From: Oenanthe sinensis
Taxonomy: Eukaryota; Streptophyta; Magnoliopsida; Apiales; Apiaceae
Assembly: GCA_028671895.1 (NCBI GenBank)
Contig: JAPMAC010000221.1
Location: 9,796,001 to 9,860,000 of the forward strand
DNA: 64,000 bases
Reading direction: 5' to 3'
In this document: positions 1 through 9,508 of the stretch, one piece after another
Layout: the number at the start of each line of letters is the position of its first letter
How positions within the stretch are numbered: the stretch's first letter is position 1
The notes under the pieces: generated by a model
Database searches by the model: none
What the model saw: the letters and a program-made list of their open reading frames with translations, nothing else
Told to the model about the DNA's origin: nothing
Program-made: the position numbers and the translations under genes

Positions 1-12
1 ACATATATATAC

Positions 13-507
13 CTGAAGAACCCTTTTCCATGACTGATGATCTGAACCAGCAACAGTAACTTTATCACCACAAGCATGAACAGTTTCAAACTGACCCACA
101 TCAAGTTTCTTATTAATCAACCCAACCTGAAAATAAATATTATCAGATGGTGGCAAATCAACTTTAATCTCATCAACCCCAAACCACAAAAAGAATCTCC
201 TCACTTGAATCCCATCAAGATTACTAACTGACCCATATTTCAAAGTCCCGGTAATCTTCTTTTCATAATAAACCTTATATTCAAAGTCAATATAACAAGT
301 CTTTTCTAGCTCAACTACAAAGCTACCATCTTCATCAAGAGAATAAGACTTAACATTGTCTGGTAAAAGACCACTTGGGAGCCCAAATTTAGGTAGGAGT
401 TCATAGACTGATGGTGGGTTGGTGGAGATTGAATGGGTTGTGAGAAGAGTGATGATGATGATGAGGAGGTGAAATAGAAGATGGGTCTTTTGGGTTGGTG
501 TAGCCAT
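13..507 (-). CDS. DUF538 family protein, first exon (partial gene)
   Basis: Reading leftward from the ATG at 505-507, 165 codons stay open to a consensus splice donor (CAG then GTATAT) at about position 12, so this is exon 1 and the rest lies off the window. Residues 1-27 form a hydrophobic signal peptide (LLFHLLIIIITLL core), so the product probably enters the secretory pathway. From residue 34 the family pattern is clear: VYELLPKFGLPSGLLPDNV, then a CYIDFEYKVYY strand, ITGTLKYGSVSNLDGIQV, FLWFGVDEI and IYFQVGLI. This is the plant DUF538 fold, which has no established biochemical role and is related to stress-induced plant proteins. It is the only apparently intact host coding sequence in the window. 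The start is chosen because the signal peptide follows it directly; an upstream reading begins in another frame. Function is not inferred beyond the family. Confidence 0.88.
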
Positions 508-2415
508 TGAAATTTATGGTGAAAATGGGCTGAGAGTTATTTTCAAGATGTTGGGAAATGTGAGAAAATAGGAATGGGGGGCTTTGAATTTTAATGTTTG
601 ATTCATATTTTTGTCGTAGCATAGCATGCGTTTCGAATAAATAATTATTTCCATTTGTTTATATTTAGAATTTTTATCAATATTTTTAATAATTTAATTG
701 CATAATAAAATCAGTGTTATAAAAAATGAAAATCGGACTTAATCGGTAAAAACAAGGAATATGGATTAATCGGATAAATCGTGCATTAATTGAAATAATT
801 AATTAGATAATCATAAATTTAATCAGAACATGAATTAATATTAATCATGGATTTTTAGAATAATGACTCAAACTTATTTTTTTATTTTATTTAATAATAA
901 TTTTTATTATTCAGTTAAAATATTTAAAAATATATATTAAAAGTTAAAATAATGTATAAAAAATAGAAAGAGTATTGGAATATAACTTCTTTTTTTTAGT
1001 AAGTATTAATTGAATAATAAAAAGTAATACGACATCTAAAAATAATAGCCGCGTCGTATAAATATAAAACAGAAATAATAGTTGATTAATCCATTATTTT
1101 TGAAAATACAATCACGTCATTTGTTGAAAATGATATATTTACATGTACCCGTTTCATCATTTATCACTAAATCAAACACCATACTCTCACAAACAAATGA
1201 GAGAAATACCAAAACTCTCACCAAAGAGAGACCACAACCAAACTGAAATTACAAATTAAAACTAAAATTGTAAAATAAAAGCAAGACTTGGATCCAGAAA
1301 ACGAAACCACAAAAATCAGAGAAACCGGATTCCTCAAAATCGAATAACCACTCATTTGATCGGAGAAGACAAAAAATCCGGATGATCCAATAGTTTTTGA
1401 TCTAAGACTAAGATATTCGAGTTCTACACCGGAAAAAACTGATGAAAACTCCGACAGCTATATTTGAAAAAGAAAAAATGGGAGACCGCTATGATGTGAA
1501 TAGAGAGAAATAAGGTTTTCCAATCTATAACTTTTTTATTAATACCTAAAACTTTAACTATGCAAATAACTAAAATTTTAAGAGTTGGCAGTTCTAATTA
1601 AAAGTGTTTAAAAAATTGTTCAAAATCTGTACGATCTGATTTGAAAAAAAATTCAAAAAATATGGTTCGAAAAAAGCCTGATCATGTTCCGCGGGCCATA
1701 AAACTTTGAATATGGCTATTATTTTTTAACAAAATTTTGTCCATTCAAATTTTAATCTGAAACTGGATAAAATTCGATTCAAGCTGAGATTAAATCCGGA
1801 CTTTATTTGGACTTTTTGAAAAGTTCGAAAAAAACTCTATAGTTTAAGAAAAAATTATAAATATATAATTTTTTTAATAAATCCTAAGAATATTAATATA
1901 AAAATTAAAAATAGGCCGAAAAAATCTATCTATCTCAAATGGGCCTTGTTTTTGTAGAGAAGACCAACCCTGCTCGGCCCGACCCGATTTTAAGAAAAAC
2001 CTGACCAACTGACCCAAAAAATTCAAGTTTTTGATAAAATCTAATTTGATGGACTATTTGTGCTTCTCTGGTTCTGATAATTTAAAATATAAAATAATTC
2101 AATCAATTTTATATATCTTATATAGCAATAAAGATATATTTTTAGAAAATAATAATAATAACAATCTTTTTATGTAAATCACGATAAGATTCTATTAGAG
2201 TGATTTTGTTTTTATGATCATAAAATATATTAGTATCTTTTAAACATATCAAGAATATTTGATGCAATATTAAAAATGATGACCTATTTATTTATTTTAT
2301 TAAAAAGTACAATATATATGCCATCTTTTTAGAGACATTAATTAATCCACTGATATCATACTATACAAGTAGATTAGACAGACATACAGAATTCTAAAGT
2401 TTACTTTACACATCC
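508..2415. other. AT-rich intergenic DNA, no gene seen
   Basis: This stretch lies upstream of the DUF538 gene and presumably holds its promoter, but I see no convincing TATA box or conserved site. It contains short homopolymer runs and no long reading frame on either strand. Confidence 0.6.
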
Positions 2416-3122
2416 ATGAGAAATCTCTCGGCACTACCCTTGTATTACTGCTTCTCTTCACAGTTATGCGTGAGTTCATCAACTCCAAAAATTCAAAATG
2501 TTTATATAATTATATAAACTTTTCAATACTATTAATTTTAATCCGTTACAAACGTTTATTAGGTTTAATACAATATTTATAGTAATTTCATATTTTTTTC
2601 ATTAATTTAAACCATATCAAGTGGGTGATTTATAATAATTTTATGGAGATGATTTGTATGGTTATAGTTGTGATTTGTATTTGTCATATTTTTTTTAATA
2701 TTTTGTTATGGTATCAGATGATTTTTAGAATAGTTATTGATGATTTGATTATTTGTATGATAGTATTGAACACTTGTAATCATTGTAATTGGTGATTTGC
2801 AGAGTGATTTGTAAGGTTTGTATAATAAGGTGATTTGCAGTGAAACGTGATTATATATATAAACATAACACATGCATGCACACACCTATGAATATATAAT
2901 ATTTGAAGCGCTTCAAATATATAATGGTTTGATAAATTTATACAGAGGATAATGCAAAGGGAGCATATGGAGCTAGAGTATATGGAGGTGTGATTAATCT
3001 ATCGGGACAAGGTTGTGATGAAAACCAGTGTAACAATCAATGTGTGGTTCGGAGGAAAATATGGAAGATCTGCTCATAGATATTGTAATCCTTCTTCTAA
3101 ATGTGTGTGTAAACGTTTGTGA
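2416..3122 (+). pseudogene. Defensin-like cysteine-rich secreted peptide, frameshifted
   Basis: This has the two-exon layout of plant defensin-like (DEFL/LCR) genes. Exon 1 (2416-2469) starts MRNLS; a hydrophobic run (LVLLLLFTVM) typical of a signal peptide is found only in a shifted frame, so exon 1 carries a 1-nt disruption. A GT-AG intron fits 2470-2945. Exon 2 (2946-3122) reads through GCDENQCNNQC, then shifts by one base near 3044 into a frame reading GGKYGRSAHRYCNPSSKCVC and KRL-stop. The spaced cysteines and the terminal CxC are the DEFL signature; such peptides are secreted and act in defence or signalling. Two frame breaks make it a likely pseudogene. The number of cysteines before the CxC is low for the family, so assignment to a subfamily is not possible. 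It could instead be a sequencing-error-affected live gene. Confidence 0.6.
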
Positions 3123-3980
3123 TGGAACCAACAAGTGTTGTGTTTTTAAATGAATGATATTATATTTTTTGAAATCTTGAATTTTAATTTTTGTGTCTAT
3201 TTTTTATATTTCGCATTTTCAATGTTACTTAAAAGTTTTATGCCTCTAAAATGTGTGATGTTACTTTCCTCTTTTATATTAATTATTTTTAAAATTAAAA
3301 CGAAAAAGAAAACATGATTGATAATTTATACACGTTGAAAATAATGTTATCTTCTTATTAGTGGAAAATATTAATTAGATACTATATATTTTGCAATATT
3401 CTATAAAGAGAATATATTGTACAATATATAATCTTTTAACTAATATTTATTTAAAATACTCCAAATTTTTCTTAGAAAATAAAATTATTTTTTTGGTATT
3501 TTATTCCAAGATACGATACTTTTGGCATTTCAAATGTATACTCCATCCTCATACAACTAAACGTCTAAACCAAAGTCATTCTATGATTTTTTAAAGTTTT
3601 GGTTAAAAATTAACTCTCGGTGTAGTCCAAGTAAATTGATGATATCTGTAAGGTCTTTTGGATATTTGTTATTACTTTGGGCTAACCTAAAATATTTTGA
3701 TACCAAAAACTGAATCAGTGAAAGAACTTTTAAAATTTTATGTTCTTTTTGTTATTAAAACACAGTCGTACACTCAACACCTTCCGTAAACTTCATTATT
3801 TTGCCACAAGTTTATAACTCGTGTTATGTATTTATATTTAATAAATATATTTTTTATATTCTATTTTTAATGTATTTGATATAATTTGTTATATTATAAT
3901 ATTTTAGGGTTGAGAACTTATATAAGTAATACATTTAATATATTTTCTTATTTTGTGTAAATTTATTAAAGACGTGAGTG
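3123..3980. other. AT-rich intergenic DNA up to the nest 1 insertion site
   Basis: No reading frame or repeat family is recognised here. It ends in the ATAAT target duplication (3981-3985) of element F, whose partner is at 34183-34187, so this DNA was originally contiguous with 34188 onward. Confidence 0.6.
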
Positions 3981-3985
3981 ATAAT

Positions 3986-5268
3986 GGTTAGGAATGAGTT
4001 GTACAAAAACTATACAGAGGAGGGTGAATTTATGGTTTAAACTTTTTGAACTTTGTGTGTTAAACTGAGCAAGTTGTGATTTGGAAATCTGTTTGTAACT
4101 TAGTTAACCATGTAGTGTATATTTGAGAAATGCGGAAATGAAATAGAGACACAAGTTTAACTTTCAAACGAATATTGTATTAGATTGAATTGCTACAAAC
4201 TTGAGATTCTAGATATGAATCTCGGCTTCTTGTTCTTGAAAGATACAAGAAGTGAATACAATGAAAATATTCAACTTGTTACTAACTTATGAGGCTGTGC
4301 ATAAGCTATATAGACAACATGTCTCATTGACACATGCTCTCACAAGTCAATTAGCTAAAACTAAAAATAAACAAAAGATGTTTTACATTTGAACACTATA
4401 TATTTCTAGCTAACACTTTCTTTTGACAGTACATCACATCTGCATTCTACTATTATGTCTTTGTCTTGTTCTTCTTTCAAGTTTCTTGTAGACTCGTCTC
4501 TATCTTCACAAGTTTGACTGATCCTGATCATGATAGAGCTTCAAATTACTTGTCTCATTCTTCTGCAAATCTCCTTGAATTTAGCCTCTTCAATCATTCG
4601 AATACTCGGCTTCATTACACTTAGAGAAGTCGTGATATTAACTTCTCGATCGAGTACTTCTGAGACTTCTCGATTGGTCTTTGTCTTGATACTTCTCGAA
4701 TGCCTTATACTTCTCGATTAGATATGGATTTGATGACTTCTCGATTGGACTCAACTTCTCGAATGATCTATTATCATGGACTTCTCGATTGATCCCATTC
4801 CTCATATTTCTCGAATGGTTCAATGGCTTACTTCTCGATTTATTTTCTGGACTTGTCGAATGTATATCATATTTGACACTTCTCGAATGACTTCAATTTC
4901 TTGACTTCTCGAATGAACACTTTTCGATCGAGTAATTAGCCATTGAGTATTTTGCGACTTCTGTACCAGTTACACATTTGACTTCTCGATTGTAGTGACT
5001 TCTCGAACAACCATTTGCCTTAGAAGAATTCTCAGACTGCATTCCTTATTCTTGAAGAAGTCTTCTTTGTCTAGATGCATGATTCAACTTGAATCTTCTA
5101 TCAGACTTTATTCTTTGACTTTAGTTACAACTTGGAATTACAATTTGATCATACTTCTATCTGCAATAGTACATTAATGTATCTAAGTCACCAACCTAAT
5201 ACAGAAGTTCTAAATGTGTTACAACAAGACAAGTACATTCAATACAATAGGCATGATTTGGTCCAACA
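3986..5268 (-). repeat. Element F (Ty1/copia), 3' LTR
   Basis: The LTR matches 32954-34182 over its whole length and ends GGTCCAACA. It begins GGTTAGGAATG where the partner has TGTTAGGAATG, a single-base loss of the TG terminus. The flanking ATAAT at 3981-3985 matches ATAAT at 34183-34187, so these are the two ends of one element on the minus strand. At 5268 the LTR abuts a truncated gypsy LTR with ACA microhomology at the junction. A weak TATA-like CTATATAG lies at 4306-4313. Confidence 0.85.
4630..5005 (-). repeat. Iterated CTTCTCGAWTG array in F LTR
   Basis: About fifteen copies of CTTCTCGA, followed by TTG or ATG and spaced roughly 15-35 bp, lie in the U3-like part of the LTR. In coding orientation the core is TCGAGAAG, which shares TCGAGA with the arrays of elements A and B. 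A matching array is in the other LTR at about 33533-33920. Confidence 0.8.
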
Positions 5269-6368
5269 TACTCCGAGATTATTTCCACCTCATTTCGGGA
5301 ATAAATCTATTATCTGATGTTGAAATCCTAGAAATGATTGTTGTTATTCTGGAATGTTGGGTTAAATTTCCCTTCCAGACTTAGTGATTTCATATATTCA
5401 AAGGGGACTGGAGATAAAAGTGTAAGAGGCTTGTGTATGGCACAATCCATTAGAGCGTAAGAGGCCGAGTGATGCACGATCTAGCATTTAAAGGCCCATG
5501 TGTTGTCTGGGGTGATGACCTGTTATGAATCATCCTTCTGCCAGTAGAGAAAGTGACGAATATTTCTATTGTACAATATGACTGATCATCGTGTACAGTA
5601 AGGCGTGGTGAATGCTCTAAATAATAGGCCCTTCTTCCAATTGGAATTTGACGTTGCACTGTAACGAAAGCCTATGTGCTTAGTTACCGATAGTATTAAT
5701 GGGAATTGCGGAAATTTATGATTCTTTTCACAGTATCTAGAATTGTCTACCACCCAAAAACAGGCCAAAATTGCTGGTCTGATTTACATATTATTATTGT
5801 CTCACTGTCATGTTTATATTGTTGATTATTTACTTGCTAAGCATTGTAGCTCACTCTTACTAGTTTTACCCTTCCAAACACAACAGTTGAAGAAAATGTC
5901 ATGCCTCGTGCATCGTACTCTCTGCAAGAGCGTTCCAAGGGCAAGGACCCCCTATGATAGGCTTCTCAGTTCCATTCCTGAGGTATGAAAAATGAGTAAA
6001 CTAGGCCTTCAGCTTTTGATAGTCAGGTTTATCTACAAGTACTGTTTATGTAAATATATGTAATCTTATGCAACTTAATCAACTTTTGGCTACTGTTATA
6101 GTTTCTTGCAGAAGCTGTAATCAGTAGTATGAACTCAAGAATGTTATAACTGGGAATGTAATGACAAGGATTTAAATATGTAAATTAATGCAATTTCATT
6201 TCCTGAGACTATGGCTCGCGTGTGTTAAAATATTTGGGGTCGTCAATATATCATTTACTTTAAGATTATTAAATTGTTATTATATTATTAATGAATTACA
6301 AATGCATGAATATTGAAAATTGGATTGTGACAACCTGGATCTCCGACCCTGGATCTAGGGGCGTCACA
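5269..6368 (+). repeat. Element E (Ty3/gypsy chromovirus), 5' LTR remnant
   Basis: This corresponds to the last ~1.1 kb of the 3' LTR (29936-32242, less solo LTR G). It ends GGGGCGTCACA directly before the primer-binding site. The first ~2.95 kb of the LTR is missing; the left edge meets F's LTR end at a short ACA microhomology, so a deletion removed it. Confidence 0.85.
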
Positions 6369-6372
6369 TGAA

Positions 6373-6384
6373 TGGTATCAGAGC
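6373..6384 (+). promoter_or_regulatory. Element E primer-binding site
   Basis: TGGTATCAGAGC, complementary to the 3' end of initiator tRNA-Met, lies 4 bp after the LTR terminus and primes minus-strand synthesis. Confidence 0.85.
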
Positions 6385-6531
6385 CCTAAGTTATAGTACT
6401 TAGGAACGAGAGAGAGTTAAGGTTAATAAAAAGGGAATTAAAATAAAAGACTAAAAACTTTAAAAAGACTAAAACCTAAAAAGGGAAATTATTCACCACA
6501 TGTTAGTGACGAGTTACTATTGTATTGTAGA

Positions 6532-7207
6532 TACCCGACCCTGAGGCATATGAGGCACATCATGCCCGAGTGATGCTAGGAGATGATGAGGACCCAGAGG
6601 AGGATCCTGTAGAGGCTCCAACAGAGGCGGATGCATTTCCAGGCGTACCCGCACCCACCTCCCCAGTAGCTGATCAGGCCGGACCAGTAGAGGTCGTGTA
6701 CAGAGATATCCATATGATACCACCACCCTTAGTGATTCCACCTTCACCCCCACTTAGTCCTATACCTTCCAAGGATGATGAGGTCGAGGGACTCACCCCA
6801 GCTCCCTCAAAGCCAGAGGATGCTCCATTTGACACACCATCACCACCACCAGCATCACCACTGCCGCCACCAGCCATAGAGGAGCCAGTGCAGGCTGGGG
6901 TAGTGGCCTTACTTATAAGGGATCATGACATATCGACCGGTCGCACAGACGAGTTAAGGCGCATCATAGATAGGCTGATTCCAGGACGTGTTGGATCTCA
7001 GGGTGGCCTACCTCCGAGTGGCATTTCCCAAGACGACATTCCACAAGACATTGAGACTGGCCTTGCCGGGATTCAGTCGTGGGTGTGATTCTTTCGTGAG
7101 TTAAGGGCACCCTTAGGTGGAGGACCGATAGGGAATGATGAGGTGGATATGATGGTGAAGGGTGTGTTAGGTCAGGTCAGAGACTTGGTCTGTGGTAGGA
7201 TCCAGTG
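6532..7207 (+). pseudogene. Proline-rich leader ORF of chromovirus E (unrecognised)
   Basis: This open frame sits between the PBS and gag. It opens just after a TTGTATTGTAG that resembles a splice acceptor, and an internal ATG is at 6570. The product is acidic (DDEDPEEDPVEAP) and then strongly Pro/Ser-rich (PSPPLSPIP, PSPPPASPLPPP). It ends in a short helical-looking segment that includes TDELRRIIDRLIP. A TGA at 7086-7088 interrupts it, and the same frame continues with FFRELRAPLGGGP to a stop at 7207, so it is probably one ORF with a nonsense mutation. I do not recognise the protein. It is not a standard gypsy gag, because the gag start MPPRRNTS lies separately at 7665. It could be a captured host fragment or a family-specific accessory ORF. 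Confidence 0.5.
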
Positions 7208-7664
7208 ACTCCGTATGAGGGTATTATAGCCTTCTAGTATCATATCTTGGCATTATGTATATTTGTGCCATTTTTGAGGGAGTAGTCTTTTATGTACATA
7301 GTAGTAGTCCCACTCTGACTAGAATGTAGGCTGACTGATTTACTTTTGTTGTACTCAGAACTTGTGAAAGATTTTGTAACCTAGAAATCATGTATATATA
7401 TGACGTTTCGGTTATCTTTAAATGCAGTCTTATTTTGTTTACATTATTTATGCACCTTTATGTGCTTGATCTAAAAAAAATGTCTGTGTGGAATTTTCTT
7501 TCTACGTACTTACAAGTAAATTTTTCCTTTAAGCCCTAGATTACATATGTTGTGTAGACATGTTTTGAACTAAAGGAATGACATAGTAACAAAGTGGGAT
7601 GAATCGTACTGTAATTGAGAATACATAGTTAATTAACTTAGGCTGTTTTGATTGTAACAGAAAA
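7208..7664 (+). other. UTR-like spacer between leader ORF and gag of E
   Basis: This T-rich, non-coding spacer ends in GATTGTAACAG just before AAAAATG, which resembles a splice acceptor ahead of the gag start. This fits a spliced gag mRNA, but no donor can be assigned with certainty. Confidence 0.4.
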
Positions 7665-7696
7665 ATGCCACCAAGAAGGAACACCAGTTTACACCC
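7665..7696 (+). pseudogene. Start of E gag, cut by element A
   Basis: The ATG at 7665 opens MPPRRNTSLHP, a typical chromovirus gag start. The frame is broken at 7697 by element A and resumes in frame at 22355 after the CACCC target duplication (7692-7696 and 22350-22354). Confidence 0.75.
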
Positions 7697-8265
7697 TGAA
7701 AGGCACAGGTGTACTAACTTGTAACACTTAATTACTATGTAACTCAACTAGGTAAAAGATAAAACAACAGCAAAACAAGAGAAACTGAAGAAGCACATGG
7801 AATCAATCAACTGAAGAAATGGTAATGATACTTGGTAACTACAAGTAACTAATTTGATTAATCCAGAATGCCTAAGTGAGAAGAAGTTCAATCTCAGTAT
7901 TGCTCATGCCCTAACTTATCTAATGGAGAATCAAATTAATGTCAAAGAAGTATCAAGAAGACCAAAGTGATTTCATGTAATGCATCTCAACAACTGGATA
8001 ATGTAAAGATTAATTAACAAATGAGAACTGACATTCAGAAGCAAGAACCCCTTCAAGACTAGTCACTTATGAACCTGACCATTGCATCAAGTGTCAGGAC
8101 ATTGAAGGTAAGTTCATGTCAGTGATAGAAGATCTCATTTGAATGGAGTGAGGAAAAGAAATTGAAGAAGCTAGGGAAACTTACTCATAAAGGTTAATCC
8201 ACAATTAGTCACTAAAGAAAGTCAACATTGAATGAGTACATTGTTGCCAAGGCAAATGTCGATCC

Positions 8266-8515
8266 ACAGCAGATCGAGATGCGGATCGAGATTTATAATT
8301 GAAATAAAACATCAAGGCAAATCTCGATACATGATAGATCGAGATTGAGATCGAGATTCTCACAGATTAAGATCGAGATCCTCACAGATCGAGATCCTCA
8401 CAGATCGAGATCAGATTTTCATAGATCGAGATCGAGATTTTCTCAGATCGAGATTGAGATCGAGATTGAAATCCAAGATCGAGATTGAGTTGAATCCAGG
8501 CCGAGATCGAGATGC
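8266..8515 (+). repeat. GATCGAGAT array in A 5' LTR (U3)
   Basis: About sixteen copies of AGATCGAGAT or close variants are separated by short spacers such as CCTCAC. The array includes AAGGCAAATCTCGAT, found again in the internal array at 15715. It lies about 145 bp upstream of the TATA box. The 3' LTR copy is at 21653-21890. Confidence 0.9.
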
Positions 8516-8659
8516 GGGTTGACATGTAGCATTCAATGTTCAAGGGACAAGTGGCTTATTGTGAACAGTTGATCCAGAGTGGTTGGGAGAGTACTTTTTG
8601 TTGTCGAGTCCTGATTGAGCCACGTACACAAAAATGACAAGATCAAGTCTACACGACAT

Positions 8660-8667
8660 TATAAAAG
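8660..8667 (+). promoter_or_regulatory. TATA box of A LTR promoter
   Basis: TATAAAAG lies downstream of the repeat array and about 300 bp before the LTR end, the expected place for the U3/R boundary. The 3' LTR equivalent is at 22034. Confidence 0.7.
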
Positions 8668-8969
8668 TAGCACTTTGTTTTATTTGTAAAAATAGCAATC
8701 TCTATATTTACTACTGAATATTTTTCAAAGAGAGCATTTATTGTAAAAAAAAGTGAGAGAGAATCAGTTGAATCAAGCTTTAATTGCTGTATTTATTGTG
8801 CAACTGATTATGATGCTTTTATAAATGTTGTAGCAAATCCTTCAATGAATATAAAGATATATTCTTGAAATTCGGTGTCATCATTTATTACCTGCATTTA
8901 TTTTATATTCTCTCATTATTCGAAACAGTTGTATTCACCCCCCCTCTACAACACTTTGGACCTAACAAT

Positions 8970-8981
8970 TGGTATCAGAGC
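8970..8981 (+). promoter_or_regulatory. Element A primer-binding site
   Basis: TGGTATCAGAGC, matching initiator tRNA-Met, lies 2 bp after the LTR. Confidence 0.92.
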
Positions 8982-9508
8982 TTCCTGTTAAACACATCTA
9001 ACAGAGATCCTACTGTGTTGTTTGAGTTGGTTCTTGAAAATCCCAGATCTATTTTTCTTTGAAGTTTGTGCCGAAAGCTTCTATTTGGTTCTTCATGAAA
9101 AGTTCATAGATCTAAAAAGTTCTGAGTCCTGGTGTAAGTAATATTAGTACAATATTTCAAAAGGTTGTACTTAAAGAGCTTTGTGGGTTTTTCTTGTGGT
9201 AAAAAATCTGGTTATAAAAGAATATTTGATTGGTTGACTAGGTAACTTGAATCAACTGGTTGACTAAACAAAAAGGTCACTTTCGAACTTCTGTCAACCA
9301 AAAAGTGGACAACCTTTTTGTTTGGACTTGAAAATTTTGTGGACCCTGCCACTCTTCCTGTGATTAAAACTAACTTGTTTGAATCTGAAGTGCAAAACCC
9401 ATTGGATATTAAGTGTTGGATATTTAAAGTGAGATAATCAATTTTTCAAGTAAATACAATTTATTGTAATTTGAAAAGTGTATTATCTTAATTTTAAACT
9501 TCATTAAA
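8982..9508 (+). other. Untranslated leader of element A
   Basis: This 527-bp leader precedes the gag ATG. It has repeated TTGACTA/GGTTGACTA words around 9230-9270 but no coding frame; it may include packaging signals, which I cannot define. Confidence 0.5.

Larger units (their letters stand above)
7697..8967 (+). repeat. Element A 5' LTR
   Basis: It starts TGAAAGGCACAGG and ends GGACCTAACA. It is 1271 bp against 1258 bp for the 3' copy; the length difference lies mainly in the GATCGAGAT array and the C-run before the terminus. Confidence 0.93.

Noticed and set aside
401..622. 73-codon minus-strand frame overlapping the DUF538 start
   Set aside because: It is in another frame, His/Pro/Ser-biased and without homology; the DUF538 exon at 13-507 explains the region.
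3986..5268. Independent solo LTR of F's family
   Set aside because: The flank ATAAT matches only the far flank at 34183-34187, so it is the 3' LTR of the same element.
4530..5317. Several 60-63 codon frames here and near 33495-34091
   Set aside because: They are chance frames in the CTTCTCGA array of F's two LTRs.
8266..8515. CRISPR-like array of short repeats with spacers
   Set aside because: Repeats are 8-10 bp and degenerate, spacers are tiny and variable, there are no cas genes, and the array sits within a plant LTR.
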